Part shown: one piece after another, positions 25,927 to 34,460 of the stretch
Numbering within the stretch: position 1 is the stretch's first letter
Layout: every line of letters begins with the position of its first letter
Source of the DNA: Acidobacteriota bacterium
GTDB taxonomy: Bacteria > Acidobacteriota > Blastocatellia > Chloracidobacteriales > JADJPF01
Assembly: GCA_016213785.1 (NCBI GenBank)
Contig: JACQZQ010000001.1
Coordinates: 1 to 64,000 of the forward strand
DNA: 64,000 nt
Direction of reading: 5' to 3'
Translations under genes and position numbers: made by a program
The notes under the pieces: model-generated
Told to the model about the DNA's origin: nothing
Databases searched by the model: none
What the model saw: only the letters and a program-made list of their open reading frames with translations

Positions 25927-27846
25927 TTAAGGCTTAATATAAAATAATGCAATTTTATCATTTAATATCAACATTTCACCATGCTCAAGAAGGAATTTAA
26001 CAAAAAGATTTGCCTCTTCTTTATTAAAAGGCATTGTTTTAGCACCTAAAAGAATTGATCTTCTATAAAGTAGATGTGTTATTCCTATGGCACGAATTTT
26101 ATCTTTTATTTCTGCTGGTGTTTTTGAACTTTGCACTATTTTGGTTAATGTATAATCTTCAAAAACAGAATCTCCAAAATAGTCGCGTTCTAAGTAAAAA
26201 GGCTGGTTGCTAATATCTACTAGAAATATTTTGCTATCTAGAGGAGTTTTTTGGTTTATATGTTCGTAAGCAATATAATAATCAAATTTATTGCGTAGAT
26301 AATCACTAGTTGATAGTTGTCCTATAAAAAGCTGTCCATACTTAAAAGAATTAAAATAATAGCCAATTACTGTTAAATTTACTAAAAAAATGATTATTAC
26401 TAATGTTAAAAATATCTTATCTAAAAAGTGTTCTTTACTTGCACTAGTAACACTGTCTTTATTTAAAAACTGATCATAACTCATAGCAATTGCTAAACTT
26501 AATAAAGGGAATATTGGCAGTAAATAGCGAATTTGTTGTGAAGATGCAGCCCAAAAACAATAGAAAAATACTGAAAAACCTAATAAATATAATACTTCGT
26601 TTTTTACTTTTTTAATTACAAAAAATATTAATAATGTAAGAATATAGAATGTCCCAATAATTCCTTGATAATACTGATCACTTTCATAGCGAGCTAAAAA
26701 TGATAACTTAAAAGGTAGCAGTAAATAATCTAAAAAGCTTTTATCCCCTCCATAACGATTAAGCATAACTAATGTATTTTTAGCTCTATCTATGTCCCAT
26801 CCTATGTTATTACTAGGAAAGATATTAAGTAAAAAAGGAAAGAGAGGGTTATTTGTCCAAGCTACATTACGGATAAACCAAAGCAGAGAAACTAAAAGCG
26901 CTATAATGCCAGGGACAAACAAATATTTTAAGACTGCCTTAAGAGAAGTTTCTTTATGCTCTTTAAGTACAAATAAAATTAATAAAGGAATAATTACACC
27001 AACAAATAAAGTTGTATACTTAATAGATAGCGCTGCACCAAGAGCAAAACCAAAAAGACAAGACCAACTAAACTCTTTAGTTTTACGCCATTTTAGAAGC
27101 GCAAGCATAGCTAAAGTAATATAAAAAGTAAGAGTTAAATCTATATAAGCCCAAGTCATTTCCATCCAAACAGTAGGAATAGTTAGAAATGCTGTGGCAG
27201 CTAAAAGTCTAGCTCTAGAACTAATTCCTAGGTGTTTCCCTCCAGCTAGTATGGCTAAAAAAGTTGCTACTCCAAAAAAATGATGTAGTAAAGTAGCCAT
27301 CCCAGCACCACCTATTAATAAGGCATATAAAAAAAGCATTTCCATTGCTGCTGGGAAATAAGAAAAATAGTTGTAGGGTAAATCTATGATTTTTCCAAGC
27401 TTAATATAATCTTTTGGTAAGGCTAGGTGGTGTACTAAGGCATCTTGGGCAGCAGGCGGAGTTAATGCTCCAATTGCAGCCGATAAAATTACTAATAAAC
27501 AAATAATTGATAAAATTACTTCATAAAGAGATAGCTGTTTTAATAAATAGGTAATGTTTTTTTTAATATTAGTAAATACTTTAGGAATTTGAGTAGCACT
27601 AATAAGAGTACTACTTCCTAGTATTAACAAAGATAATGATGGGCGATAGAGACCAAATACACCTGCAAAAAAAATTATTGTCCAGCTAAGCCAAGCCCCT
27701 ATAGCAAAATCAAATAATGCTACAAGTAAATTTTCAGGCAAACTAAAAATTTTTTGACGACAAACACGACCAACTGCCCAAAACCCTAACACAGCAAGTA
27801 TGGCACAGATAAAATTTATAACATAATTTATTGGCAAGAAATCCAT
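25927..27846 (-). CDS. GT39/PMT-like multi-pass membrane glycosyltransferase
   Basis: 639 residues with about a dozen hydrophobic helices. The first luminal loop reads PPAAQDALVHHLALPKDY, which carries the acidic residue and basic/His pattern typical of polyprenyl-phosphate-sugar-dependent transferases (DALxYHL in many relatives). A C-terminal soluble part (about 520-639) contains LLYRRSILLGAKTMPF. It should transfer a sugar from a lipid-linked donor on the periplasmic face to a protein or glycan; the acceptor is unknown. It precedes the aspartic protease by 34 bases, a likely two-gene unit, and is preceded by a terminator from the gene upstream. Confidence 0.85.
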   Translation of the reverse strand: MDFLPINYVINFICAILAVLGFWAVGRVCRQKIFSLPENLLVALFDFAIGAWLSWTIIFFAGVFGLYRPSLSLLILGSSTLISATQIPKVFTNIKKNITYLLKQLSLYEVILSIICLLVILSAAIGALTPPAAQDALVHHLALPKDYIKLGKIIDLPYNYFSYFPAAMEMLFLYALLIGGAGMATLLHHFFGVATFLAILAGGKHLGISSRARLLAATAFLTIPTVWMEMTWAYIDLTLTFYITLAMLALLKWRKTKEFSWSCLFGFALGAALSIKYTTLFVGVIIPLLILFVLKEHKETSLKAVLKYLFVPGIIALLVSLLWFIRNVAWTNNPLFPFLLNIFPSNNIGWDIDRAKNTLVMLNRYGGDKSFLDYLLLPFKLSFLARYESDQYYQGIIGTFYILTLLIFFVIKKVKNEVLYLLGFSVFFYCFWAASSQQIRYLLPIFPLLSLAIAMSYDQFLNKDSVTSASKEHFLDKIFLTLVIIIFLVNLTVIGYYFNSFKYGQLFIGQLSTSDYLRNKFDYYIAYEHINQKTPLDSKIFLVDISNQPFYLERDYFGDSVFEDYTLTKIVQSSKTPAEIKDKIRAIGITHLLYRRSILLGAKTMPFNKEEANLFVKFLLEHGEMLILNDKIALFYIKP

Positions 27847-27940
27847 TTAGATTATGGCCTTAGAAGATTAAAAGAAGATTAAGAAATGTCTCAAGCCTAT
27901 CATTAATAAGCTTTTAATGCAATGTCTGTAAATGACTGTA

Positions 27941-27975
27941 AAAAACAAATAGGCCAAAATTTCCTTGGCCTATTT
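27941..27975 (-). terminator. Terminator after the Cys-motif/TonB-C gene
   Basis: AAATAGGCCAA (27947-27957) pairs with TTGGCCTATTT (27965-27975) around a 7-base loop. On the minus strand the stem is followed by a T-run (A-run at 27941-27945 on the plus strand). Confidence 0.88.
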
Positions 27976-28014
27976 TCTTACTCATTTAATAAAGGAGGAT
28001 AGATTAATTAAGGG

Positions 28015-28938
28015 TTAATTTTTGATATGAAAAGTTAAAGTTCCTCTAACAGGTGCGCCACTGCTGTTTAACCTATTAATATCAAATTTCCATTGATAGG
28101 CTGTACTTAGAGCACTGTCTACTACCTCTGGTAAAACACTATTAGAGCTAATATTTTCTACACTGATAACATTACCACTATTATCAATTTCTATTCTTAC
28201 TTTTACTGTAAAGCTACCTTTAATTTTTTCACTAAAAATTATGGCTTCAGGGCTTTCTATAGCTGCTTTAAGTAATTCTTTTTCGCTACGCTCAACCCCA
28301 TTAGGCACAGCAACATCACCCATTTCAAAATTACCTTCATTTATTGGACTAGCTATTTTACCCATTATAACGCCCATTTCTACATCAGGGTTTTTAGTAG
28401 AACAACTTGAAGTTTCAGTATTTACTAGCTCATCCTTAGGTGTTTCAGTAGGAATTTCAGGACTGTTAATAACCATCTCGCCCTTAATTTCAGTATTGGT
28501 ATAAGTCTTAGTATTAGGTAGAGGTCTATCTGTTGTGTTGGGAGGAACATAAGCCATTGAACCCATAACAGGACTAGAGAGAATTCTTTTATTTGTCATA
28601 TAAGCAAAAAGTCCAAAGCCTGTAATAAAGCTTAATAGAGCAGATATTACAGCAGTTGCAGTTCGAGCGATTTTTTTCCTTAAAGCTTGAAGACCAACAG
28701 GGCAATTTTCGGTTAAAATCGTGCCATCAGCGCGACGAAAATATCTGACACATAAACGTCCTTCTGTTTTTCTAATTAAGTCTTCTGCCTGATATTCTGT
28801 CATAGCAGAAAGATTATAGACGTTTAGTTTACATTCTTGACAAAAACGAACTTTATCATTGCCAACCATTTTTCCCCAATCAGCAGTACAAGGAGCAGCA
28901 ATTGATATTGTTTGTAATGGGATGCTACGTTTAGTCAT
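28015..28938 (-). CDS. Cys-motif membrane protein with TonB-like C-terminal domain
   Basis: 307 residues. The N-domain has a conserved cysteine pattern: APCTADWGKMVG (C17), RFCQECKLNVYNLS (C33, C36), RLCVRYFRRADG (C63) and ENCPVG (C79). This module is common upstream of varied domains in Acidobacteriota and other soil bacteria; its function is unknown and metal binding is a guess. One membrane helix lies at about 92-115. A Thr/Pro/Glu-rich periplasmic stalk follows, then a TonB C-terminal-like domain (about 240-307, VKVRIEIDNSGNVISVE, ALSTAYQWKF, GTLTFHIKN). Energy transduction to TonB receptors is possible but unproven. The ATG follows a GGAGGG site and the gene is divergent from the sigma-54 activator. 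Confidence 0.85.
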   Translation of the reverse strand: MTKRSIPLQTISIAAPCTADWGKMVGNDKVRFCQECKLNVYNLSAMTEYQAEDLIRKTEGRLCVRYFRRADGTILTENCPVGLQALRKKIARTATAVISALLSFITGFGLFAYMTNKRILSSPVMGSMAYVPPNTTDRPLPNTKTYTNTEIKGEMVINSPEIPTETPKDELVNTETSSCSTKNPDVEMGVIMGKIASPINEGNFEMGDVAVPNGVERSEKELLKAAIESPEAIIFSEKIKGSFTVKVRIEIDNSGNVISVENISSNSVLPEVVDSALSTAYQWKFDINRLNSSGAPVRGTLTFHIKN

Positions 28939-29001
28939 AAAATTAACCCTCCAAAGCTTCTAGCTAAAGTATTTGATTTTTCTACTTTGTCGTACAAGCC
29001 T

Positions 29002-29130
29002 AAAAAAAGTTCCCAGGATGATAAAAATTTTTATTAAATTTTATCACCCTGACAAACCATTACTGCTGAGAGAAGTAAGACAATTTCTGCTATTATTAGT
29101 CACCAGAGACCAAAAAAAAGTTCCTAAGAT
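29002..29130. promoter_or_regulatory. Direct repeats and hairpin in the divergent intergenic region
   Basis: AAAAAAAGTTCCCAGGAT (29002-29019) and AAAAAAAGTTCCTAAGAT (29113-29130) differ at two of 18 positions and lie 111 bases apart. Between them TGATAAAA (29019-29026) pairs with TTTTATCA (29039-29046). They separate the Cys-motif gene from the sigma-54 activator gene. Binding sites for a shared regulator are plausible. I see no -24/-12 promoter here. Confidence 0.45.
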
Positions 29131-29151
29131 ATTTACATCAAAGTAAAAATT

Positions 29152-31107
29152 ATGGCTGTAAACAAAAATACTAGCACTTCTCTAAAATCTAATAATCAAA
29201 TGACTAAGGAAAAAATATTAGAACTTTCACTGTTGGAAAAAATCATGATTGGTACATCTACCACTTTGGGAGATGATTTTTTTCGTGCTCTTGTTTTTCA
29301 ATTAGCTCAGTCTTTAGATGTTAAATATGCCTTTGTTGCTGAATTTACAGAGATAAACACTCGTGTTTGTACCTTAGCAATGTGGGCAGAAAAAGAATTT
29401 ATTGATCATTATGAGTATGATCTTTCTGGGACACCTTGTGAGGATGTTGTAAAAGGAAAACTTTGTCATTACCCTGAGAATATCCAAGCCTTATTTCCTA
29501 AAGATATCACTCTAGTAGAAATTCAAGCCCAAAGTTATCTAGGAGTTCCATTAATAGCTGCTGATGGAGAGGTATTAGGTCATTTAGCAGTAACAGACAT
29601 TAAGCCTATGCCAGCAGAGCCAAGAAATTTATCTATTTTCCAAATTTTTGCTGCTCGTGCTAGAGCAGAACTAGAAAGAAAGCGAACAGAAAAAGCTTTA
29701 CAAGAGAGTGAAGAAAGATTAAACCGTGTTGTAAACTCAGCAATGGACGCTATTATCACTATAAATAGAGAACACCAGATTAGTATTTTTAATGAAGCCG
29801 CAGAAAAGATATTCCACATTTCTGCTGATAAAGTGATAGGTAAAAAACTAGATCCTTTTTTATCAGAAAGTTTTCGCGAAGTATTAAACCATCATATTAA
29901 TTCTTTTACTTCTAACTCTAAAACTACCTCTTGTGTCTGGATTCCACAAGGTTTAAGCGCACTACGTAGCGACAAAGAAGAATTTCCAATAGAAGCCACT
30001 TTGTCTCACACAAAATTAAATAAAAATGATCTCTACACAATAATTTTACGAGATATAAATGATCGTAAACAGGCTGAGAGAGAACTAGAAAAGCTTCATC
30101 TAGAAAACCTCTACCTACAAGAAGAAATTAAAACAGAATATAACTTTGAGGAAATCATTGGAGCTAGCAAATCTATAAAAAAAATATTTCAGCAAATTGA
30201 ACAAGTAGCAAATACTGATGCAAATGTTTTAATAATTGGTGAAACTGGCGCAGGCAAAGAACTTATTGCACGAGCTATCCATAACCGAAGTAAACGCAAA
30301 GACCGTCCTTTAATAAAAGTCAATTGTGCTGCTCTTTCACCGGGACTAATTGAAAGCGAGTTTTTTGGTCATGAAAAAGGTGCTTTTACTGGAGCTATAA
30401 CTCAAAGAATAGGGCGTTTTGAGCTTGCTAATGGAGGAACTATTTTTTTAGATGAAATAGGAGATATTTCTCTAGAAGTCCAAGCAAAACTCTTAAGAGT
30501 CCTTCAAGAACAAGAATTTGAAAGGGTTGGAGGCTCTAAAACCTTAAGAGTAGATGTAAGGGTAATTACTGCTACTAACCGAGACTTAAAAAAAGCAGCC
30601 TCAGAAGATAAATTTCGCCCTGATCTTTATTATAGATTAAATGTCTTTCCTATTTATTTACCACCTCTAAGAGAAAGAATTGAGGATATGCCTTTATTAA
30701 TCCGCTATTTTATTAATAAACATATGCACCGTATTGGTAAAAGAATTAACCATGTTACCCCGGAACTAATTAAGCATTTTTCCTTTTATACTTGGCCTGG
30801 TAACATAAGAGAATTAGAAAATGCTGTTGAGCGTGCAGTTATTTTATCTAAAGGAGATACTCTAGAACTTGTAGATGATTTAATCAGCCAAACAAATTTA
30901 TTAACCCCTACATCGTCTTCTAGTAAAGCTCTAAATCAGTTTCAGACTTTAGAAGAAGTAGAGCGTAATTATATTACAAAAGTATTGGAACAGACAAAGT
31001 GGGTAATAGAAGGTCAAAATGGTGCAGCAAAAACACTAGGATTAAATCCTAGTACCTTACGAAGTAGAATGCAAAAATTAGGGCTACACCGCCCTAATTT
31101 TAATTAA
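29152..31107 (+). CDS. Sigma-54-dependent activator with GAF and PAS sensors
   Basis: 651 residues. A GAF domain (about 33-175) is followed by a PAS domain (about 190-305, ending in the PAC-type IILRDINDRKQAERELE), a short coiled coil, then the AAA+ domain (about 332-565). It has Walker A GETGAGKE (363-370), GAFTGA (410-415) for sigma-54 contact, Walker B FLDEIGD (432-438) and WPGNIRELEN. A Fis-type helix-turn-helix ends the protein (about 605-648, GAAKTLGLNPSTLRSRMQKLGL). It should remodel sigma-54 RNA polymerase in response to a small ligand or redox cue. There is no receiver domain, so control is through GAF/PAS. Its end lies 12 bases from the convergent phosphatase gene. Targets are unknown. 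Confidence 0.94.
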   Translation: MAVNKNTSTSLKSNNQMTKEKILELSLLEKIMIGTSTTLGDDFFRALVFQLAQSLDVKYAFVAEFTEINTRVCTLAMWAEKEFIDHYEYDLSGTPCEDVVKGKLCHYPENIQALFPKDITLVEIQAQSYLGVPLIAADGEVLGHLAVTDIKPMPAEPRNLSIFQIFAARARAELERKRTEKALQESEERLNRVVNSAMDAIITINREHQISIFNEAAEKIFHISADKVIGKKLDPFLSESFREVLNHHINSFTSNSKTTSCVWIPQGLSALRSDKEEFPIEATLSHTKLNKNDLYTIILRDINDRKQAERELEKLHLENLYLQEEIKTEYNFEEIIGASKSIKKIFQQIEQVANTDANVLIIGETGAGKELIARAIHNRSKRKDRPLIKVNCAALSPGLIESEFFGHEKGAFTGAITQRIGRFELANGGTIFLDEIGDISLEVQAKLLRVLQEQEFERVGGSKTLRVDVRVITATNRDLKKAASEDKFRPDLYYRLNVFPIYLPPLRERIEDMPLLIRYFINKHMHRIGKRINHVTPELIKHFSFYTWPGNIRELENAVERAVILSKGDTLELVDDLISQTNLLTPTSSSSKALNQFQTLEEVERNYITKVLEQTKWVIEGQNGAAKTLGLNPSTLRSRMQKLGLHRPNFN

Positions 31108-31119
31108 AGTTTTTGGGAT

Positions 31120-32361
31120 TTATTGTTTCTTTTTAGTAGAAGTAAAAGTTTTTACTAGTTCTTTAGTAGCTTCTTTTGCTTTTGAAAGACCTACTACACC
31201 TTCTTTTACTTGATGGATTACAGTTTCTAGATTAGTAAAATGTATATTTTGAGCAGCTAGCCAATCAGAAGCTTCTTGGGTTTGATCTATTTTAAATTCT
31301 AAAATTTGCTGACAATACTCTAACCATTCAAGAAGTTTTTCACTTTCATCTTTAATAATTTCGCTATTAGGAAAATCTCCTAAATGACTAACTTCTTGTT
31401 TCTTTGGTGCTTCAGCCCCAGCATTATTATAGTACCTCTCAATAATAGAAGAATTACCTAATAATTGGGTACGTTTATGAGTTTTTTCTGGGCTTTGTTC
31501 AGGATTAAAGGCTGTAATGGTTTGAAGCATACCTGTTAATCCTTTTGCATCCTTGCTTACTTGTAGAGCATCTCCTGAAAACTTAGCAATAACGCAGGTA
31601 ATATTATCTGTTCCTCCACGTTGCTTAGCAATATCTACTAGTTTTTGGCAAGCTAAATGAGGTTCCATATTAGCACTAAAAAAGAGCATCTCTCCTGTTG
31701 TTACTAAGTTAGATAAACCATCTGAGCATAGTAATAAAATATCTTCTTGTTTAAGTTGAAACATACAAACCGCAACTTGAACAATTTCTTGTGCTCCAAT
31801 AGATTGCAGTATAACATTTCTTCTAGGGTGTACTACGGCATCTTCTGGCCTAAGCAAGCCTCTTTCAACCAGTTGAGCCACAAAAGATTGGTCAGTAGTT
31901 ACTTGTTTAATATTACCACCGCGAATAAGATAAGCTCGACTATCGCCAACCTCACCAATATAAACCTCATCATCTTCAATAAGTGCGGCTGTTACTGTTG
32001 CACCCATCCCTTTTAATTGCGGACGAGCTTCGCCTTCTTGCCATACAACGTGATTTGCCTCTTCTACAGCAGCTACAACCCTATCATGAGGAGAGATCTT
32101 TCGTGACATACGCATTAAAGCATCTTTTATTGATAATACCGTTAGTTCACTAGCAAGTTCACCATATTCAGCGCCACCCATTCCATCAGAAACCACTAAT
32201 AACAAAGAGTTTTCCCCAACATCGTGAGATGTCTCACACCAAGCAGGTAAGTTTTGACCCGCAACTATATCTGCTAGGATAAAATTATCTTCATTATTTT
32301 TACGAACTATACCAACATCGGTAATTGCTGCGATAGTACAATTTATCGTGCTTGCTGCCAT
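31120..32361 (-). CDS. PP2C-family Ser/Thr protein phosphatase
   Basis: 413 residues from the ATG at 32361, which has GGGAG at good spacing. A GTG 22 codons upstream (32427) keeps the frame open but has no ribosome site. The PP2C domain (about 8-255) has the metal and phosphate motifs R20-NNED, SDGMGG (58-63), GDSRAYL (139-145), CSDGLSN (202-208) and GGTDNIT (239-245). A Lys/Glu-rich C-terminal region (about 260-413) with helical character has no known domain. It is Mn/Mg-dependent and soluble, and should reverse the window's PknB-type kinases. It is convergent with the sigma-54 activator and upstream of rtcB's tail on the same strand. Confidence 0.93.
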   Translation of the reverse strand: MAASTINCTIAAITDVGIVRKNNEDNFILADIVAGQNLPAWCETSHDVGENSLLLVVSDGMGGAEYGELASELTVLSIKDALMRMSRKISPHDRVVAAVEEANHVVWQEGEARPQLKGMGATVTAALIEDDEVYIGEVGDSRAYLIRGGNIKQVTTDQSFVAQLVERGLLRPEDAVVHPRRNVILQSIGAQEIVQVAVCMFQLKQEDILLLCSDGLSNLVTTGEMLFFSANMEPHLACQKLVDIAKQRGGTDNITCVIAKFSGDALQVSKDAKGLTGMLQTITAFNPEQSPEKTHKRTQLLGNSSIIERYYNNAGAEAPKKQEVSHLGDFPNSEIIKDESEKLLEWLEYCQQILEFKIDQTQEASDWLAAQNIHFTNLETVIHQVKEGVVGLSKAKEATKELVKTFTSTKKKQ

Positions 32362-32479
32362 AACCCAAACTCCCACACTTTGCTCGTTTTTATTTTTGAA
32401 AGTTTTTCTGATGTTACATAATACCACAATAATACTATATAGCCAGTAGTAGCCAGATTACTAACAAAGTTTAGTTCAA

Positions 32480-32530
32480 TTTATTTTAATTTATTTTAAT
32501 TTATTTTAATTATTTTAATTTATTTTAATT
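32480..32530. repeat. AT-only tandem repeat
   Basis: Five to six near-perfect 10-base units of the type TTATTTTAAT (one unit a base or so short) between the phosphatase start and rtcB. It is a variable-length repeat candidate in a promoter-proximal position for the phosphatase gene (minus strand). Confidence 0.85.
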
Positions 32531-32676
32531 TTAGTTTTTAGTTTGAACAGACGTTAAGTAGAGAAAACCTTACAACATAATAAGCCGAGAAATAAAGAGA
32601 GTAAAGCGTAATTTTTAAATTATGAAAAACTTTATAAATCTTTAACTTTTAAATACATCACCTAAGATATACTTAC

Positions 32677-32696
32677 TAGGTAAATTAATTTACCTA
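32677..32696. terminator. Palindrome downstream of rtcB
   Basis: TAGGTAAATT/AATTTACCTA, a perfect 20-base palindrome ten bases past the rtcB stop (minus strand). With no clear T-run it is a possible, not certain, terminator. Confidence 0.4.
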
Positions 32697-32706
32697 ATTA
32701 ATAATT

Positions 32707-34173
32707 TTAGCCTTTGATTACACCAATAGGTTTAAGTCTAGCAACTTGTTTAGAAATACCTGCATTATGAACAATACTAACAACATCATCTACATTTTTA
32801 TAAGCCATAGGATGTTCTTCAGCCAAGCCTTTCCAACTACGGGCGCGAGCTACTACACCGTGTTGTGCAAGTTCTTGGTCAATTCGTCTATTTTGAGCCT
32901 GTTTTACCGCAGCAGTTCGACTTAAAACCCTTCCAGCACCATGACAAGTTGTTCCAAATGTTTGTTCTAAACTCCCTTCTTGACCTACCATTAACCAACT
33001 TGCTCTACCCATATCTCCAGGAATAATTACAGGTTGACCAATAGCTTGATAACGCAAGGGAATTTCTGAGTGATGTGGAGGGAAAGCGCGAGTTGCTCCT
33101 TTACGGTGAACACAAAGAGTTTTCTTTTTACCATTAATTATGTGTTCTTCAAACTTAGCGATATTATGGGCAACATCATAAATTAAATTCATACCTAGTT
33201 TTTCCCATTTTTGCCCAAAAATGGTTTCAAAGACTTCTCTAGTTTGCCACATCAGAAGTTGACGATTACACCAAGCAAAATTTGCTGCTGCTCGCATTGC
33301 TCCTAAATATTCTTGACCTTCCAAACTATCAATAGGAGCACAAACTAATTGTCTATCAGGTAATTTAATTTTGTATTTAGAAGGTGCATATCGAAGTTTA
33401 AGTAATGCATCATCACAAACCTGATAGCCAAGCCCACGAGAACCAGAATGGATCATTACACATATTTGGTCTTTCTCTATTCCAATAACTTTTGCTACTT
33501 CCTCATCAACTATTTCATCAACTACTTGGACTTCTAAAAAATGATTACCCGAGCCTAGAGTTCCGCATTGTTCTGCCCCTCTAGCTAAAGCGCGTTCACT
33601 AACGGCTTCTGGGTCAGCATCAGCTAAACATCCATTTGCTTCAGTGCATTCAATATCACGCTCAACAGCTAGATCACGATTTTTAAGCAAATAGCGAGAG
33701 CCTTTTTCCATAAGCTTACGTAATTCTTTTTTATCAAAGTGATATTTTCCAGAACGCCCTGCACCTGTTGGAATTTGTTTATAAAGCTCATCAACAAGCT
33801 CTTTTATTTTAGGCTGAACATCTGGCCTAAAAAGGTTTGTACTCACTAAACGCACCCCACAATTAATATCAAACCCAATACCTCCAGGTGATATAACCCC
33901 CCCCTCATTAGGGTCAGTGGCACATACTCCACCAATACAAAACCCATAACCCCAATGAATATCAGGCATTGCAATGCTTGCAAGCTGGATGCCTGGTAAA
34001 CATGCCACATTAGCTACTTGGTCAGGTGCTTGATCTTCGCGGATTTTTTGGATTAATTTTTTATCAGCGTAAATTAAGCCATCTACAAGCATTTCTGGTT
34101 TGTAGCTTTTAGGAATTTTCCAGCAATAGTCATTTACTTTTTCTAGTGGCCCTTTATAAGCGTCTTTGCTCAT
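32707..34173 (-). CDS. rtcB: RNA-splicing ligase RtcB
   Basis: 488 residues, full length. The family motifs are complete: DIHWGYGF, GIGFDINCGVRL with metal ligands D102 and C105, GSGNHFLE (H211), HSGSRGLG (H242), DVAHNIAK (H336) and the guanylate-accepting histidine in TCHGAGR (H411). The C-terminus ends in VIKG as in relatives. It joins RNA 2',3'-cyclic phosphate or 3'-phosphate ends to 5'-OH ends with GTP and Mn(II). No archease, RtcA or RtcR gene is adjacent. The sigma-54 activator 1.6 kb away is not RtcR-like (it has GAF/PAS instead of a CARF-type N-domain). Confidence 0.96.
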   Translation of the reverse strand: MSKDAYKGPLEKVNDYCWKIPKSYKPEMLVDGLIYADKKLIQKIREDQAPDQVANVACLPGIQLASIAMPDIHWGYGFCIGGVCATDPNEGGVISPGGIGFDINCGVRLVSTNLFRPDVQPKIKELVDELYKQIPTGAGRSGKYHFDKKELRKLMEKGSRYLLKNRDLAVERDIECTEANGCLADADPEAVSERALARGAEQCGTLGSGNHFLEVQVVDEIVDEEVAKVIGIEKDQICVMIHSGSRGLGYQVCDDALLKLRYAPSKYKIKLPDRQLVCAPIDSLEGQEYLGAMRAAANFAWCNRQLLMWQTREVFETIFGQKWEKLGMNLIYDVAHNIAKFEEHIINGKKKTLCVHRKGATRAFPPHHSEIPLRYQAIGQPVIIPGDMGRASWLMVGQEGSLEQTFGTTCHGAGRVLSRTAAVKQAQNRRIDQELAQHGVVARARSWKGLAEEHPMAYKNVDDVVSIVHNAGISKQVARLKPIGVIKG

Positions 34174-34460
34174 TGATTTTCCTCTATCTTTTCTCTAAAA
34201 ATTTTCCTCTTTCAGCTTAGGTTAAATATTGTAATGTTGAGAAAATATGTTGTACAGTTTCTAATCCTTATTAAAATATTTAAGGGTGTGAAATGAGTAA
34301 AAGCTTACGTATTTTAAATAGCCAGAAATTAAGCAGAACTTTTGCTAAAAAATGATAGTTTTAATAAAAATCCTGCGCGTCATTTATTAGAAGAAAATTT
34401 ATAAAAATAAGGCTCTTTATATAAAGAGCTTTTAAGAAATAAGGAGACTTAGGATTTAAT

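Noticed and set aside
29152-31107. Sigma-54 activator as RtcR for the nearby rtcB
   Set aside because: RtcR has a CARF-type N-domain; this protein has GAF and PAS, and rtcB is separated by another gene without a -24/-12 promoter.
32427-32427. GTG at 32427 as the phosphatase start
   Set aside because: It lacks a ribosome site; the ATG at 32361 has GGGAG and starts directly before the PP2C domain.
32480-32530. Possible CRISPR-like or regulatory repeat array
   Set aside because: The units are contiguous AT-only decamers with no spacers, so this is a simple tandem repeat.
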